A stretch of DNA of 64,000 bases from Granulosicoccus sp963833195 (GCA_963833195.1 CAWHXF010000028.1:1240001-1304000), one strand, 5' to 3'; positions 45,234-54,399 are shown, counted from the first letter of the stretch. The notes: generated by a model from the letters alone, not told the origin. Numbers and translations: made by a program.

Positions 45234-45660
45234 ACTTGACGATCTTGAGCGTGGGCCGCTTGCCGTCGGTCGGCGGTGCGGACGGCGGACGACCCGTCGT
45301 CTCGATGGCCTGCGGGCGCCCGGGGCCCGGGCCGGGTTCGGGCGGCGTATCGTCCTGCTCGCCGAACATCATGCCCTGGCCGTTCTCGCGCGCGTAGATG
45401 GCGAGCACGCTGGACACCGGCACGTGCACGTCCATGGCGGTGCCGCTGAAGCGTGCGTTGAAGGTGACCGCCTCGTTGCCGAGCACCAGGCTGTGGGTGG
45501 CTTCGGGACTGATGTTCAGGATGATGCGGCCGTTCTCCACGAACGCGCGCGGCACCTCGACGATGTCCTGGGCGGTGTCGACGAGCATGTAGGGCGTGAA
45601 CCCGTTGTCCACGATCCACTCGTACAGCGCGCGGATCAGGTAGGGCCTGCTGGAAGTCAC
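45232..45660 (-). CDS. sspB: ClpXP protease specificity-enhancing factor SspB
   Basis: SspB delivers ssrA-tagged proteins from stalled ribosomes to ClpXP. The 142-residue product starts SSRPYLIRALYEWIVDNGFT and TPYMLVDTAQDIVEVPRAFV. It has ILNISPEATHSLVLGNEAVT and FNARFSGTAMDVHVPVSSVL, the tag-binding Sm-like fold. A disordered Pro/Glu-rich linker follows, and the ClpX-docking tail RPTLKIVK is present. It lies 22 bases after sspA. Confidence 0.94.
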   Translation of the reverse strand: MTSSRPYLIRALYEWIVDNGFTPYMLVDTAQDIVEVPRAFVENGRIILNISPEATHSLVLGNEAVTFNARFSGTAMDVHVPVSSVLAIYARENGQGMMFGEQDDTPPEPGPGPGRPQAIETTGRPPSAPPTDGKRPTLKIVK

Positions 45661-45682
45661 GGGGCCGCCATCGTCTCGCTGG

Positions 45683-46294
45683 TCATCTCATTTCGCGCTC
45701 GGCCGGACTCAGGCTGGACTGCGTGGCCGCACGGGAGAACATGCGGGTCGCGTACGCGCCGAGGGCCGGCCCGACATCCCGGGCAACGATGCCATATCGG
45801 GGCAGGCGCCACAACAGCGGCACCACGGCCGCGTCCAGAATCGACCACGCCTGTCCGAGAAAGAAGGGTCGCGCCGCGAACACCTCGTCGGCGGCGCGCA
45901 GCGAGGCGGCGAGGCGCTGCACGCGCGCGTCTTCGTCGAGTGCCGCGCCCGGTGCATCGCGCTGCGCCAGGTCCGTCGGCTCGGGCAGGAGGGAGTACCA
46001 GTCGGTCTCGATGCGGTGCAGGGCCAGGCGCGCGTTCGCGCGCGAGACCGGATCGACGGGCATGAACGGCGGATGCGGCCAGCGCTCGTCGACGTACTCG
46101 AGGATCACGCGCGTGCCGACGAGCTCCAGCTGCCGATCCACGAACGCGAGCGGACGGGCGTTCGCGTCCCCCGCGCCGCGCGTCCATTCCATGCGCACGG
46201 CGATGCCCTTCTCCGCCAGGAACAGCCGGACCCGATGGCCGTCGATGCCCATCGGGTCCGTGACGAGGGTCGGCCCCGTTCTGCGTGCCGCCAT
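45683..46294 (-). CDS. sspA: Stringent starvation protein A (glutathione-S-transferase fold)
   Basis: An RNA-polymerase-associated protein that alters transcription in stationary phase and stress. The 203-residue product has a GST-type N-terminal thioredoxin-like part with DGHRVRLFLAEKGIAVRMEW, then LELVGTRVILEYVDERWPHP, where SspA proteins keep a PHPPLMPVDP-like segment (seen as PHPPFMPVDPVSRANARL). The C-terminal helical domain follows. The first strand is slightly divergent. Its position between petC and sspB is conserved in Gammaproteobacteria and supports the call. Confidence 0.88.
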   Translation of the reverse strand: MAARRTGPTLVTDPMGIDGHRVRLFLAEKGIAVRMEWTRGAGDANARPLAFVDRQLELVGTRVILEYVDERWPHPPFMPVDPVSRANARLALHRIETDWYSLLPEPTDLAQRDAPGAALDEDARVQRLAASLRAADEVFAARPFFLGQAWSILDAAVVPLLWRLPRYGIVARDVGPALGAYATRMFSRAATQSSLSPAEREMR

Positions 46295-46324
46295 CAGGGG
46301 CCTGGACTCGTCAGTGCGACGTCG

Positions 46325-47131
46325 TCAGACGACGTCCTTCCAGTATTCCTTCTTCAGGAAGTAGGCGACGCCGAGCAACGCGAACAGGAACAGCATGACC
46401 AGGAAGCCGATGCGGTGGCTCTCCTCGCGTATGGGATCCGACATGTAGGACAGGAAGTTCGTGATGTCGGCGACGAAGTCCTCGTACTGCTCGGGGCTCA
46501 TCTCGCCGGGTTCGACGAGCTCCGCACCCACGACCGTGGAATGACCGTCGACCTCCTCGACCACCGGCGCCTGCCAGCCCTGCAGGTTCCACAGCACGTG
46601 CGGCATGGCGGTGCCCGGCCACACGAGGTTGTTGACGCCCGTGCCCGCCCGGTCCGGATCGAGGTAGAAGCTCTTGAGCATCGTGTAGATCCAGTCCTCG
46701 CCGCGCGAACGCGCGGTGAGCGACAGGTTCGGCGGCATGACCCCGAACGCCTGGCGTCCGTACTCGCGGGTCATGTTGTTCTCCATGAGCGCACCGATCT
46801 TGGTCGGCTCGCCGTCCTCGTCGGTCGTGAAGATGAAGTTTCGCTCCACGTCCTCCTCGGACAGCCCGAGATCCTGCGCCACGCGGCTGTAGCGGTTGTA
46901 GCCGGCGCTGTGGCAACCCATGCAGTAGTTCACGAAGGCCTTGGCCCCGTTCTGCAGGGATCGCTCGTTCGAGTGGTCGATGCGCGGCGACTGGAGCTCG
47001 AACGCGCCGCCGGCGGCGTGCGCGGTGACGGACGTGCCGAGGGCGCCGGCGGCGACCAGGGCCGCCGCCGTGAACGTGCGCCCGAGCCCCGGGCGCAGGG
47101 CCCGGAGCGTCGTGATGGGAACCACGCGCAT
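46325..47131 (-). CDS. petC: Cytochrome bc1 complex, cytochrome c1
   Basis: The membrane-anchored c-type cytochrome of complex III, which takes electrons from the Rieske centre and passes them to soluble cytochrome c. The 268-residue precursor has a signal peptide (cleavage near SVTAHA), haem-binding YCMGCHSAGYNRYS, the Met ligand region in VMPPNLSLTARSRG, and a C-terminal anchor RIGFLVMLFLFALLGVAYF followed by KKEYWKDV. It overlaps petB by one base. Confidence 0.95.
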   Translation of the reverse strand: MRVVPITTLRALRPGLGRTFTAAALVAAGALGTSVTAHAAGGAFELQSPRIDHSNERSLQNGAKAFVNYCMGCHSAGYNRYSRVAQDLGLSEEDVERNFIFTTDEDGEPTKIGALMENNMTREYGRQAFGVMPPNLSLTARSRGEDWIYTMLKSFYLDPDRAGTGVNNLVWPGTAMPHVLWNLQGWQAPVVEEVDGHSTVVGAELVEPGEMSPEQYEDFVADITNFLSYMSDPIREESHRIGFLVMLFLFALLGVAYFLKKEYWKDVV

Positions 47132-48468
47132 CAGGCGCGTCCCCCGGAGGCGGCGAGGTTCGCATCGCTGGAACCCGCGCCCTTGCCGATCAGCGGATCG
47201 TCCGCGCCATCGCCCGAATGCCCCTTGTAGGTCACGCGCTCGGGCAGCGGCTTGCCCTTCTCGTTGCGGCTCAGGACGAACAGCAGCGGGAAGTAGGCGA
47301 AGTAGACGAGCGTGCCGATGCGCGACAGGATGGTGTAGACCGGCGTGGCGGGCTGGATGCCGAGGTAGCCGAGCATGATGAAGTTCGCGGCGAACACGAA
47401 CAGCATGATGCGGTACCACGGGGCGCGGTAGCGGATGGAGCGGATCGGGCTGCGGTCGAGCCAGGGCAGCACGAACAGCACGGCGATGGCCCCGCCCATG
47501 GCGATGACGCCGCCGAGCTTGTCCGGCACCGCGCGCAGGATGGCGTAGAAGGGCGTGAAGTACCACACCGGCGCGATGTGCTCGGGCGTCTTCAGGGGGT
47601 CCGCCGGAATGAAGTTGGCGTGCTCCAGGAAGTAGCCGCCCATCTCCGGCGCGAAGAACACGACCGCGAAGAAGACGATGAAGAAGATCACGATGGCGAC
47701 CAGATCCTTGACCGTGTAGTACGGATGGAACGGGATGCCGTCCTTCGGGATGCCGTCGGCGTTCTTGTTCTTCTTGATCTCGATGCCGTCGGGGTTGTTC
47801 GAGCCGACCTCGTGCAGCGCCATGATGTGGCCCACGACGAGCCCGAGCAGCACGAGCGGCACGGCGATGACGTGCAGCGCGAAGAAGCGGTTCAGCGTGG
47901 CGTCGGAGACGATGTAGTCGCCCTTGAGCCAGATCGTGACCGCGTCGCCGATGCCGAACGGGATGGCACCGAACAGCGAGATGATGACCTGGGCGCCCCA
48001 GTAGCTCATCTGGCCCCAGGGCAGCAGGTAGCCCATGAAGGCTTCGGCCATGAGCGCCACGTAGATCAGCATGCCGAACACCCACAGCAGCTCGCGCGGC
48101 TTCTTGTAGGAGCCGTAGAGCAGGGCACGGAACATGTGCAGGTAGATGACGATGAAGAAGAACGATGCACCGGTGGAGTGCATGTAGCGGATCAGCCAGC
48201 CGTAGTTGACGTCACGCATGATGTACTCGACCGACGAGAACGCGAGCGCGCCGTCGGGCTTGTAGTTCATCGTCAGGAAGATGCCGGTCACGATCTGGAT
48301 CGCGAGCGTGACCATCGCCAGCACGCCGAAGACGTACCAGACGTTGAAGTTCTTGGGGGCGTAGTACTTGGTGACGTGCTCCTCGAGGAGCTTCGTCAGC
48401 GGAAAGCGCTCGTCGATCCAGCCGAGAACGCCGCCGCCCTCTTTGGGCGTGTCGAGATTGGCCGTCAT
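47131..48468 (-). CDS. petB: Cytochrome bc1 complex, cytochrome b
   Basis: The quinol-oxidising core of complex III. The 445-residue product has eight or more helices, with haem-ligand histidines in IRYMHSTGASFFFIVIYLHM and FALHVIAVPLVLLGLVVGHI. The Qo-site motif is PVWY (HIAPVWYFTPFYAILRA), where mitochondria and many alphaproteobacteria have PEWY. The N-terminus has an Ile/Asp/Glu segment (WIDERFPLTKLLEEHVTKYY) usual in proteobacteria. It overlaps petA by four bases and petC by one. Confidence 0.96.
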   Translation of the reverse strand: MTANLDTPKEGGGVLGWIDERFPLTKLLEEHVTKYYAPKNFNVWYVFGVLAMVTLAIQIVTGIFLTMNYKPDGALAFSSVEYIMRDVNYGWLIRYMHSTGASFFFIVIYLHMFRALLYGSYKKPRELLWVFGMLIYVALMAEAFMGYLLPWGQMSYWGAQVIISLFGAIPFGIGDAVTIWLKGDYIVSDATLNRFFALHVIAVPLVLLGLVVGHIMALHEVGSNNPDGIEIKKNKNADGIPKDGIPFHPYYTVKDLVAIVIFFIVFFAVVFFAPEMGGYFLEHANFIPADPLKTPEHIAPVWYFTPFYAILRAVPDKLGGVIAMGGAIAVLFVLPWLDRSPIRSIRYRAPWYRIMLFVFAANFIMLGYLGIQPATPVYTILSRIGTLVYFAYFPLLFVLSRNEKGKPLPERVTYKGHSGDGADDPLIGKGAGSSDANLAASGGRA

Positions 48469-49181
48469 GCAGGTTGGACTCCTTCGTCTTCACCGATCAC
48501 GACCGTGCCGGTGTCGGTGAACTTGTACGGGGGAATTTCGAGATTGGTCGGTGCCGGCACGCCCGCGTAGACGCGACCGGCGAGATCGAACTTCGAGCCG
48601 TGGCAGGGGCAGAAGAAGCCGCCCTCCCAGTCAGCGCCGAGATCCGCCGGCGCGACGTCCGGGCGGTAGCTGGGCGAGCACCCGAGATGGGTGCACACGC
48701 CGAGCACCACGAGGTACTCGGGGTTCGACGATCGCGGGGTGTTGAGCGCGTACTCGGGCTGGATGGACGCTTGCGAATCCGGGTCCGCGAGCTGCGACAC
48801 CACGTCGTCGAGCGTGGCGAGCTGCTCGGCGGTACGGTTGACGACCCACACCGGTTTGCCGCGCCATTCGACCGTCAGGAGCTGCCCGGCGCCGAGCTGG
48901 GAGACGTCCACCTCGACCGGGGCGCCGGCCGCCCGCGCTCGCGCGCTCGGCAGCATGGACGCCACGAAGCTCCAGCCCACGGCGGCCACGCCGAGTCCGC
49001 CCACGCCGCCGGCGCCCGCGATGAGCAGGCGGCGGCGTTTCCTGTCCAGGTTCTCCAGCGTGACCGACGACTCCGCGTCGACGGGGTTGTAGACCCCGTC
49101 CGAGCCCGTGTTGGCGTACTGGTCCGGCGTGGTCTGGTCCTTCGCGTAGCTCTGCGGCGCGGCGTCGGGTTTGCGACTCAT
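48465..49181 (-). CDS. petA: Cytochrome bc1 complex, Rieske iron-sulfur protein
   Basis: Carries electrons from ubiquinol at the Qo site to cytochrome c1. The 238-residue product has a twin-arginine-like anchor (DRKRRRLLIAGAGGVGGLG) at ~48-66. Both 2Fe-2S loops are complete: VCTHLGCSPSY and FFCPCHGSKFD, with disulfide cysteines. The first ~45 residues are a polar extension longer than in many homologues. The start MSRKPDAAPQSY is the first ATG after the promoter region. It is first in petABC. Confidence 0.94.
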   Translation of the reverse strand: MSRKPDAAPQSYAKDQTTPDQYANTGSDGVYNPVDAESSVTLENLDRKRRRLLIAGAGGVGGLGVAAVGWSFVASMLPSARARAAGAPVEVDVSQLGAGQLLTVEWRGKPVWVVNRTAEQLATLDDVVSQLADPDSQASIQPEYALNTPRSSNPEYLVVLGVCTHLGCSPSYRPDVAPADLGADWEGGFFCPCHGSKFDLAGRVYAGVPAPTNLEIPPYKFTDTGTVVIGEDEGVQPA

Positions 49182-49456
49182 GAGATGTCTTCCGGTAGCG
49201 ATGATCTGTCCTGCGGTGGGCCCGCCGCCGGCGCGGCGCGACCCCGCGAGGCGGGGCGCGTCCGGACCACCGGTGGGCGAGCCCGCGGCGGGCCCGTCAC
49301 GGGCCCGCATCGGGTTCGTTGTTCGATTGCCTACTGCCCGTTTCTACGTCCGGACGCCCCGTTCGGAGCGTCCGTCGGCGCGGATTTGCAGCTGTTGCGA
49401 CGCCCCCGACGAGCCCCCTTTGCGGGGCCGACCGCGGCCCGCGTCGCCGACCCCCG
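49182..49456 (-). other. Long untranslated leader upstream of petA
   Basis: Together with the promoter at 49457-49465 this makes up most of the 365-base gap between petA and the divergent protease gene. No gene is seen. The leader carries a perfect hairpin: GCGGGCCCG (49288-49296), loop TCA, CGGGCCCGC (49300-49308). Such a stable stem in a 275-base leader could affect petABC mRNA stability or translation. Confidence 0.5.
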
Positions 49457-49465
49457 ATTTTAACA
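49457..49465 (-). promoter_or_regulatory. Candidate extended -10 promoter for petABC
   Basis: On the minus strand TGTTAAAAT fits the extended -10 pattern TG-N-TATAAT with one mismatch, the only such AT-rich element in the divergent gap. No good -35 is visible 17 bases further, which extended -10 promoters can do without. Transcription would begin about 270 bases before petA. Confidence 0.5.
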
Positions 49466-49546
49466 TGCGAATGCCCCGCCATCGCGTCCCGCGGGCGTCG
49501 TCGGGTACCATCGGCCGATGCCTGTCGAACACGCCGATCCGGCACC

Positions 49547-50734
49547 GTGAAGGCGGCCGCGTTCCTGCTCGCCTGCACGCTCGCGGGCCTGCTCGCGGGC
49601 GCCGGCGGCTGGTATCTCGTCGACGCTCGCGACCGGGACGCCGCCGGGGCCGGGGCGGCGACCGACACGCGCGTCGTCACGACGTCCGGCCCGTCGGCAC
49701 CCGCCGCGGCGGATCCGGCGGCAGGCTCCGCGCCCGCTTCGTCCGGGGTCGTGGCGACGGGCCTCGCCGGAGCCGCGCCGCCGCCGGGCACGCCGACGCT
49801 GTCGTATCACGACGGCATCATGCGCGCCGCTCCGTCGGTCGTGAGCGTCTACACCCGCCGCACGGACACCCGCCAGGGCTCGGGCGTCGTCGTCGGCGCG
49901 GACGGCATCGTGCTGACCAACCTGCACCTCGTCGACGGCGCCGAGCGCATCGGCGTGCAGCTCTCCGACGGCTCGCTGCACGCCGGCACGCTCGTGGGCA
50001 GCGACGCCGAGACCGATGTCGCCGTGCTGCGCATCGGTGCGGGCCCCCTGCCCGCCATGTCGCTCGACGAGGCGCCGCCGCTGCACGTCGGCGACGTGGT
50101 GCTGGCGATCGGCAATCCGTTCGGCGTCGGTCAGACGGTCACGCAGGGCATCGTCAGCGCCACGCGGCGCCGCGTCGAGGGCGGCAGCGCCTGGCAGAAC
50201 TTCGTGCAGATCGACGCGGCCATCAATCCGGGCAGCTCCGGCGGCGCGCTGATCGACCCGCTCGGCCGGCTCGTGGGCATCACCACCGCGGTGCTGCAGC
50301 GCGAGGGCGGAGCGCAGGGCATCGGCTTCGCCATCCCGGCCGAGCTGCTGGCGCAGGTGGTACCGCAGATCGTGGCCGAGGGGCGCGTCGTGCGCGGCTG
50401 GCTCGGCATCGGCGCGGACGACATCGCCATGTTCCCCGACCTCGTGCGCGCGGGGCTGTCCGGCGCGGTGATCACCGACGTCCTGCCCGGCAGCCCCGCC
50501 GCGCTCGGCGGCCTCGCCCGGCGCGACGTGGTGAGCGCGGTCGACGGCCGCCCCGTGGTCGACGCCACCGCGTTGCTGCTCACGGTGTCGGCGCTCGCGC
50601 CCGGCCGCGAAGTGGTGCTGGAGGTGTCGCGCGCCGGCGCGACGCCGGACGAGGACGCCGCGTCCCGCCGGGTGACCGTCACCCTGGGCGAGCGGCCCGG
50701 CGACGGCGACGCGGGAGTACCGCCGACGGAGTGA
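49547..50734 (+). CDS. DegS-like trypsin/PDZ serine protease (HtrA family)
   Basis: A 395-residue envelope protease with an N-terminal membrane anchor (KAAAFLLACTLAGLLAGAGG), an Ala/Pro/Ser-rich linker to ~85, a trypsin-like domain and a single PDZ domain (~280-375). The catalytic triad is His in VLTNLHLVDGAERIG, Asp in DAETDVAVLRIG and Ser in AINPGSSGGALIDP. One PDZ plus an anchor is the DegS arrangement, the sensor protease that starts the sigma-E response. The LHL around the His is unusual (commonly NxHVV). The start is GTG at 49547; there is no ATG in frame near the anchor. Confidence 0.85.
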   Translation: MKAAAFLLACTLAGLLAGAGGWYLVDARDRDAAGAGAATDTRVVTTSGPSAPAAADPAAGSAPASSGVVATGLAGAAPPPGTPTLSYHDGIMRAAPSVVSVYTRRTDTRQGSGVVVGADGIVLTNLHLVDGAERIGVQLSDGSLHAGTLVGSDAETDVAVLRIGAGPLPAMSLDEAPPLHVGDVVLAIGNPFGVGQTVTQGIVSATRRRVEGGSAWQNFVQIDAAINPGSSGGALIDPLGRLVGITTAVLQREGGAQGIGFAIPAELLAQVVPQIVAEGRVVRGWLGIGADDIAMFPDLVRAGLSGAVITDVLPGSPAALGGLARRDVVSAVDGRPVVDATALLLTVSALAPGREVVLEVSRAGATPDEDAASRRVTVTLGERPGDGDAGVPPTE

Positions 50735-53221
50735 CGAGTGGCGCCTCGCGTCGGCGGCGGGCGCCGAGCGCGAGCGCCGCCGCGCCCGCGAGCAGCCCGA
50801 GCGCCGAGCCGCCGAACGCGCCGCCGCCCGCGGCGAGCGCGGCCGCATCGCTCGACCGAGCGGGCGCGCGTCGACCGCGTCGTCGACCGCGTCGTCGGCC
50901 GAGTGGTCGACCGCGTCACCGGGCGCTCCGCCGGACGCGCCATCGGCCCCGGCCGCGCCTCCGCTCGCCTGCGCGAGCCCGGCGAGCCGCAGCCCCGCGA
51001 CGCTCGCGCCGTTGTCGAGCGGCGCGAGCTCGGCCGCGCCCAACGGCACCACGCGCCCGCCGACGGGCTCGCCGTCCCCGCCGGCCTCGACGCGCAGCGG
51101 CAGGTGCAGCTCGCGCCGCTCGCGCGGACCGATGCCGCCGAGCGTGCACTCGCCCCCCGTGGGTGCCACCGCGCGGCAGCCGGCGGGCCAGTCGACCTGG
51201 CCCGGCAGGCCCGTCTCGACGGTGAGCCGCGCATCGACGGTGAGCGCGGGATCGGCGTTCGTCACGGCGAACACCGCGTCGTTGCCGGCCAGCGTCGCGT
51301 CGAGCGTCAGGTCCACGCCGTTGCCCAGGCAGGCGCGGCGCTGCGAGGCGCGCACGCTGTCGCGGCTGCAGCTCGTGAGCCGCGTGCCGGTCGCCGCCGA
51401 GATGTGCGGCCACATCAGCCCGTCGCGGTCGGTGCGGCACGCCGTGTCGCTGTCGTGCTCCGCCCCGAAGGAGTGACCGAGCTCGTGCGTCAGCAGCACG
51501 TCGCCGAACGAGCTCGGCGTGGTGACGCCCACGTCGTAGCCGTCGGAGCGGCACAGCGTGTCGATCCAGGCGAGCCCCAGCGTGGGGTCGGTCTTGCGGT
51601 TGCCGGTGAAGAGATAGGTCGCCGCGCTGTCGCCGAAGAGGGTGTCGTGCGCCCGGCGGTAGTCGCGGAACGCGCGCAGGAACGACTCGAGCGTGCCGGT
51701 CGGCAGCTTCAGCGGGTCCGCCTCGTCCCCGAACGCGATGGCCTCGTCGAGCGCGAGCGACAGGCCGTGCTCACGGTAGACGCCGTCGGCGACGTTCAGG
51801 TAGTCCAGCGCACGCTCGAGCCCCCGACCCGCGTGATAGCCGTCGAAGCGGCTGTCGACGACGATGGACAGGGGCACCACGCGCGTGGCCGCGAGCGCGC
51901 CGCGCGAGCGGCGGGTGCCCGTAGCGGGCCGCGGCGGCGGGGCCAGCAGGTCGATGGCCTGCAGCCGCGCCGCCAGCCCCGGCGCCGCCGGATCGAAGTC
52001 GGCGAGCCCGTCCAGCGCGGGCGAGGTGCCGCGCCGGCTCGGCGGCTGGTAGTAGTCGAGCGTGCCGGTCAGGTCCCCGGGCACCAGGCGTCGCAGGCGC
52101 CCGTCGACATGGATCATCCCGGTGATGTCGCCGCCCTGGATGGTCGCGCGCACCCACGAGTCCGGGACGCCCTCGACCGTGCCCTCGTAGACGCCGACGT
52201 CCGGCGGCGCGACGTCGGTCAGACGGGCGTCGCGCCACGCGGTGCCCTCCACCAGGGAGCTCGGCACCAGCGCCAGCCGCATGTCGATGCCGTCGACGTT
52301 GACGTCGACACTCAGCGCGTCGCCGCCGCCGCGCGAGCGTCGCTCGAGTCGGCTCGCGCTTGCCAGCCGCTCGTCGATCAACCCGATGCGCCGGTCGGCG
52401 CGGTCGAACCAGTAGCGCGACAGCAGCGTGCCCGTCGGCCAGGAGAAGCCGAACGGCAGGGCGAGCGCGGTGTGACGCTCGCGCAGCGCGACGAGGCGCG
52501 CGCGCGCCCCAGCGGTGTCGCCGAGCTGCTCGCGCACGATGGCGCCGAGGTACTCGGCCGAGTCCGCGTAGGCCGAGTCCGGCGCGCGTGCGGCGAGCTC
52601 GTCCAGCCGGGCGCCGGCCTCGGCGAAGTCGTAGCCGTCCATGAGCGACAGGTACGCGCCGAGGTAGAGCGCATCGTCGAGCAGCGCCCCCGCGGCGCCG
52701 CCCGTTCCACCACTCCGGGCGGGCCGGGCGGCGATCCAGTCGAGCGCGACCAGGGCCTCGTCCAGCCGCCCGGCATCGCGCGCGTCCAGCGCCGCCAGGA
52801 ACACCTCGAGCGAGTCCCCCGCGTCCGCCGATTCGTGCAGCACCGCGATGCGCGTCTGCACCGCCGACAGCTTCGAATAGGTGGGGTGCAGCGCCTGCAC
52901 GCGACGCAGCGCCGCCAGCGCCTCGCGGTGCCGACCCGCGCCGACGAGCGCGCGCGCGGCGGCATAGTCCGCATCCGCGCGCGTCTCGTCGACGACGGGA
53001 ACGGCCGCGTGGAACGTGGGCTCGGCGGCCGCGACCGCCGAGGGGGCGGCGACCACCGCGACGAGTGCAGCGAGCAGCGCATGCGCAGCGAGCGCGGACC
53101 TGCGGCTGGCCGAAGACCCCGCCGAAGACCCCGCCGAGGCGCCGACCGGCGCAGGCCTCGGCGAGTCCGTCGGCGGTCCTGTCGGCGCGTCCTTCGGCGG
53201 GTTCGTCAGCTCCGTGGGCAC
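50679..53221 (-). CDS. Secreted metzincin metalloprotease with apparent frameshift before a GlyGly-CTERM-like tail
   Basis: A predicted exported zinc protease of ~845 residues. It has a signal region (SRRSALAAHALLAALVAVVA), a TPR-like helical part with ALAALRRVQALHPTYSKL, and a catalytic domain with LLTHELGHSFGAEHDSD, the metzincin HExxHxxGxxHD motif of reprolysin-type enzymes. GLMWPHISAATGT is the likely Met-turn and LTVETGLPGQVDWPAGCRA a beta-rich extension. In the main frame the protein then degenerates and runs through the antisense of the next gene. One base away lies SSDAAALAAGGGAFGGSALG followed by LLAGAAALALGARRRR, a Gly-Gly, hydrophobic helix, Arg-rich tail like GlyGly-CTERM sorting signals, ending at 50679. 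The shift lies in the GACGCGGTC repeats (~50870-50930). The GTG start at 53221 has GGAG nine bases upstream. Confidence 0.8.
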
Positions 53222-53225
53222 CGCC

Positions 53226-53936
53226 TCAAGCTCCGCCCTGACCGGCGTCCCGTCCGTCGTCGCTGACGTGCCGGGCCTCGTTCGCGGCCCCGGTGGCGGG
53301 CGCCGCGCCGTCGCCGCAGCGGCTGCGTCCGGGCGTGCCCGGCGCCGCGCTCGCGAACCAGTCCAGGCGTTCGCGGCAGCGCTCCAGCGCACCGCGCAGC
53401 GCTTCGGCGTCCGGCAACGGCTGATCGGCCGCGGGCTCCAGCACGGCGGTGGCGTCGCGCGCCGCGTCCACGCGTGCCTGCACGGACTCCAGCGCGCGGT
53501 TCAGCGCCTCGGCCAGCTCGTCGAACTCGGTGGCGTCGCCGGCGCGCAGCCGCACGTCCAGCCGACCGTCGCCGATCTCGTTGAGCACGCGCCGGATCGC
53601 GAGGATCGGGTGGCCGAGCTTCCTGACGATCCAGGTGCCGATGGCGACGGTCACGAGCGCGTTCAGACCGAGCATCACGACCAGCCAGCGCACCATGACC
53701 TCGCCCGTCCCGGGCACCGTGGCGGCCAGCGAGCCGATGTCCTCGGACGCGAACAGCAGCGGCGCGTTGCCCGCCACCAGTTGCCCGAGGAGCTCGTGGT
53801 GGAAGACGCCGAGCACGAGCGTCGACTGCAGCACGAAGAAGCCCGCCAGCAGCGCCACGCGACGGATCTGGCGCACCTGGAAGCTCCGGTCGCGCACGAG
53901 CGACAGGGGGAACGACGCATCGGAAGAACGGGCCAT
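53226..53936 (-). CDS. HAMP-domain membrane protein without catalytic domain
   Basis: A 236-residue inner-membrane protein. Helix 1 (~26-46) is preceded by DRSFQVRQIRRVALLAGFFV, a short periplasmic loop follows, helix 2 (~82-104) runs into WIVRKLGHPILAIRRVLNEI, and a HAMP domain has GDGRLDVRLRAGDATEFDELA and LNRALESVQARVDAARDATA. The rest is a disordered Ala/Gly/Asp-rich tail. Similar small HAMP proteins occur in proteobacteria without a kinase or methyl-accepting domain and their role is unknown. It ends five bases before the GTG of the metalloprotease, so the two are probably co-expressed. Confidence 0.75.
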   Translation of the reverse strand: MARSSDASFPLSLVRDRSFQVRQIRRVALLAGFFVLQSTLVLGVFHHELLGQLVAGNAPLLFASEDIGSLAATVPGTGEVMVRWLVVMLGLNALVTVAIGTWIVRKLGHPILAIRRVLNEIGDGRLDVRLRAGDATEFDELAEALNRALESVQARVDAARDATAVLEPAADQPLPDAEALRGALERCRERLDWFASAAPGTPGRSRCGDGAAPATGAANEARHVSDDGRDAGQGGA

Positions 53937-54079
53937 GACTCGCGGTGACCGCAGGGCCCCGGGAGACGGGGCGACGGGTCAGGAATCGGCGGGGGAGGTC
54001 CGCACTTGACCGATCGCGGGCAATCGCGGCGATCGAGCGCGACTCGAAGCGCCAGATCGTGACGCCGCTCGCGAGCATC

Positions 54080-54110
54080 TTGACGACAACACGATGCGGC
54101 ATCATGATGC
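54080..54110 (+). promoter_or_regulatory. Promoter with palindromic operator upstream of vapB
   Basis: TTGACG (54080-54085), a 17-base spacer and CATGAT (54103-54108) form a sigma70-like promoter. The -10 lies inside the perfect 12-bp palindrome GCATCATGATGC (54099-54110). Ribbon-helix-helix antitoxins bind such palindromes, so self-repression is likely. Transcription would begin at or within a base or two of the antitoxin ATG (54115), which has no ribosome-binding site, pointing to a leaderless mRNA. Confidence 0.6.
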
Positions 54111-54114
54111 ACGC

Positions 54115-54399
54115 ATGAGGACGACCGTGACACTCGACCCGGAGGCGGAGCGCCTGTTGAAGGACGCCATGCGTCGCCACGGGCACTCGTTCAAGCAGGC
54201 ACTGAACCGCGCCGTCGTCCGGGGTCTGGCCGGACTCGACGAGGATGGCGAGGAACGTCCGTTCAAGGTCGAGGCGAAACCGATGGGCCTGCGCACCGGA
54301 CAGGACCCCGCATCGCTCAATCGCCTCAACGACGATCTCGAGGCCGAAGCCTTCCTCGCGCTTTCCGAGCGACTCGAACGCGTCGCCAGGGGCGAATGA
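54115..54399 (+). CDS. Ribbon-helix-helix antitoxin (VapB-like)
   Basis: A 94-residue antitoxin starting MRTTVTLDPEAERLLKDAMR, the strand-turn-helix of the RHH fold, followed by GHSFKQALNRAVVRGLAGL and a toxin-binding tail with FKVEAKPMGLRTGQDPASLN. I chose the ATG at 54115 over 54094, because the longer version would read through the palindrome and has no resemblance in its extra residues. The stop overlaps the toxin start as ATGA. Confidence 0.85.
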   Translation: MRTTVTLDPEAERLLKDAMRRHGHSFKQALNRAVVRGLAGLDEDGEERPFKVEAKPMGLRTGQDPASLNRLNDDLEAEAFLALSERLERVARGE

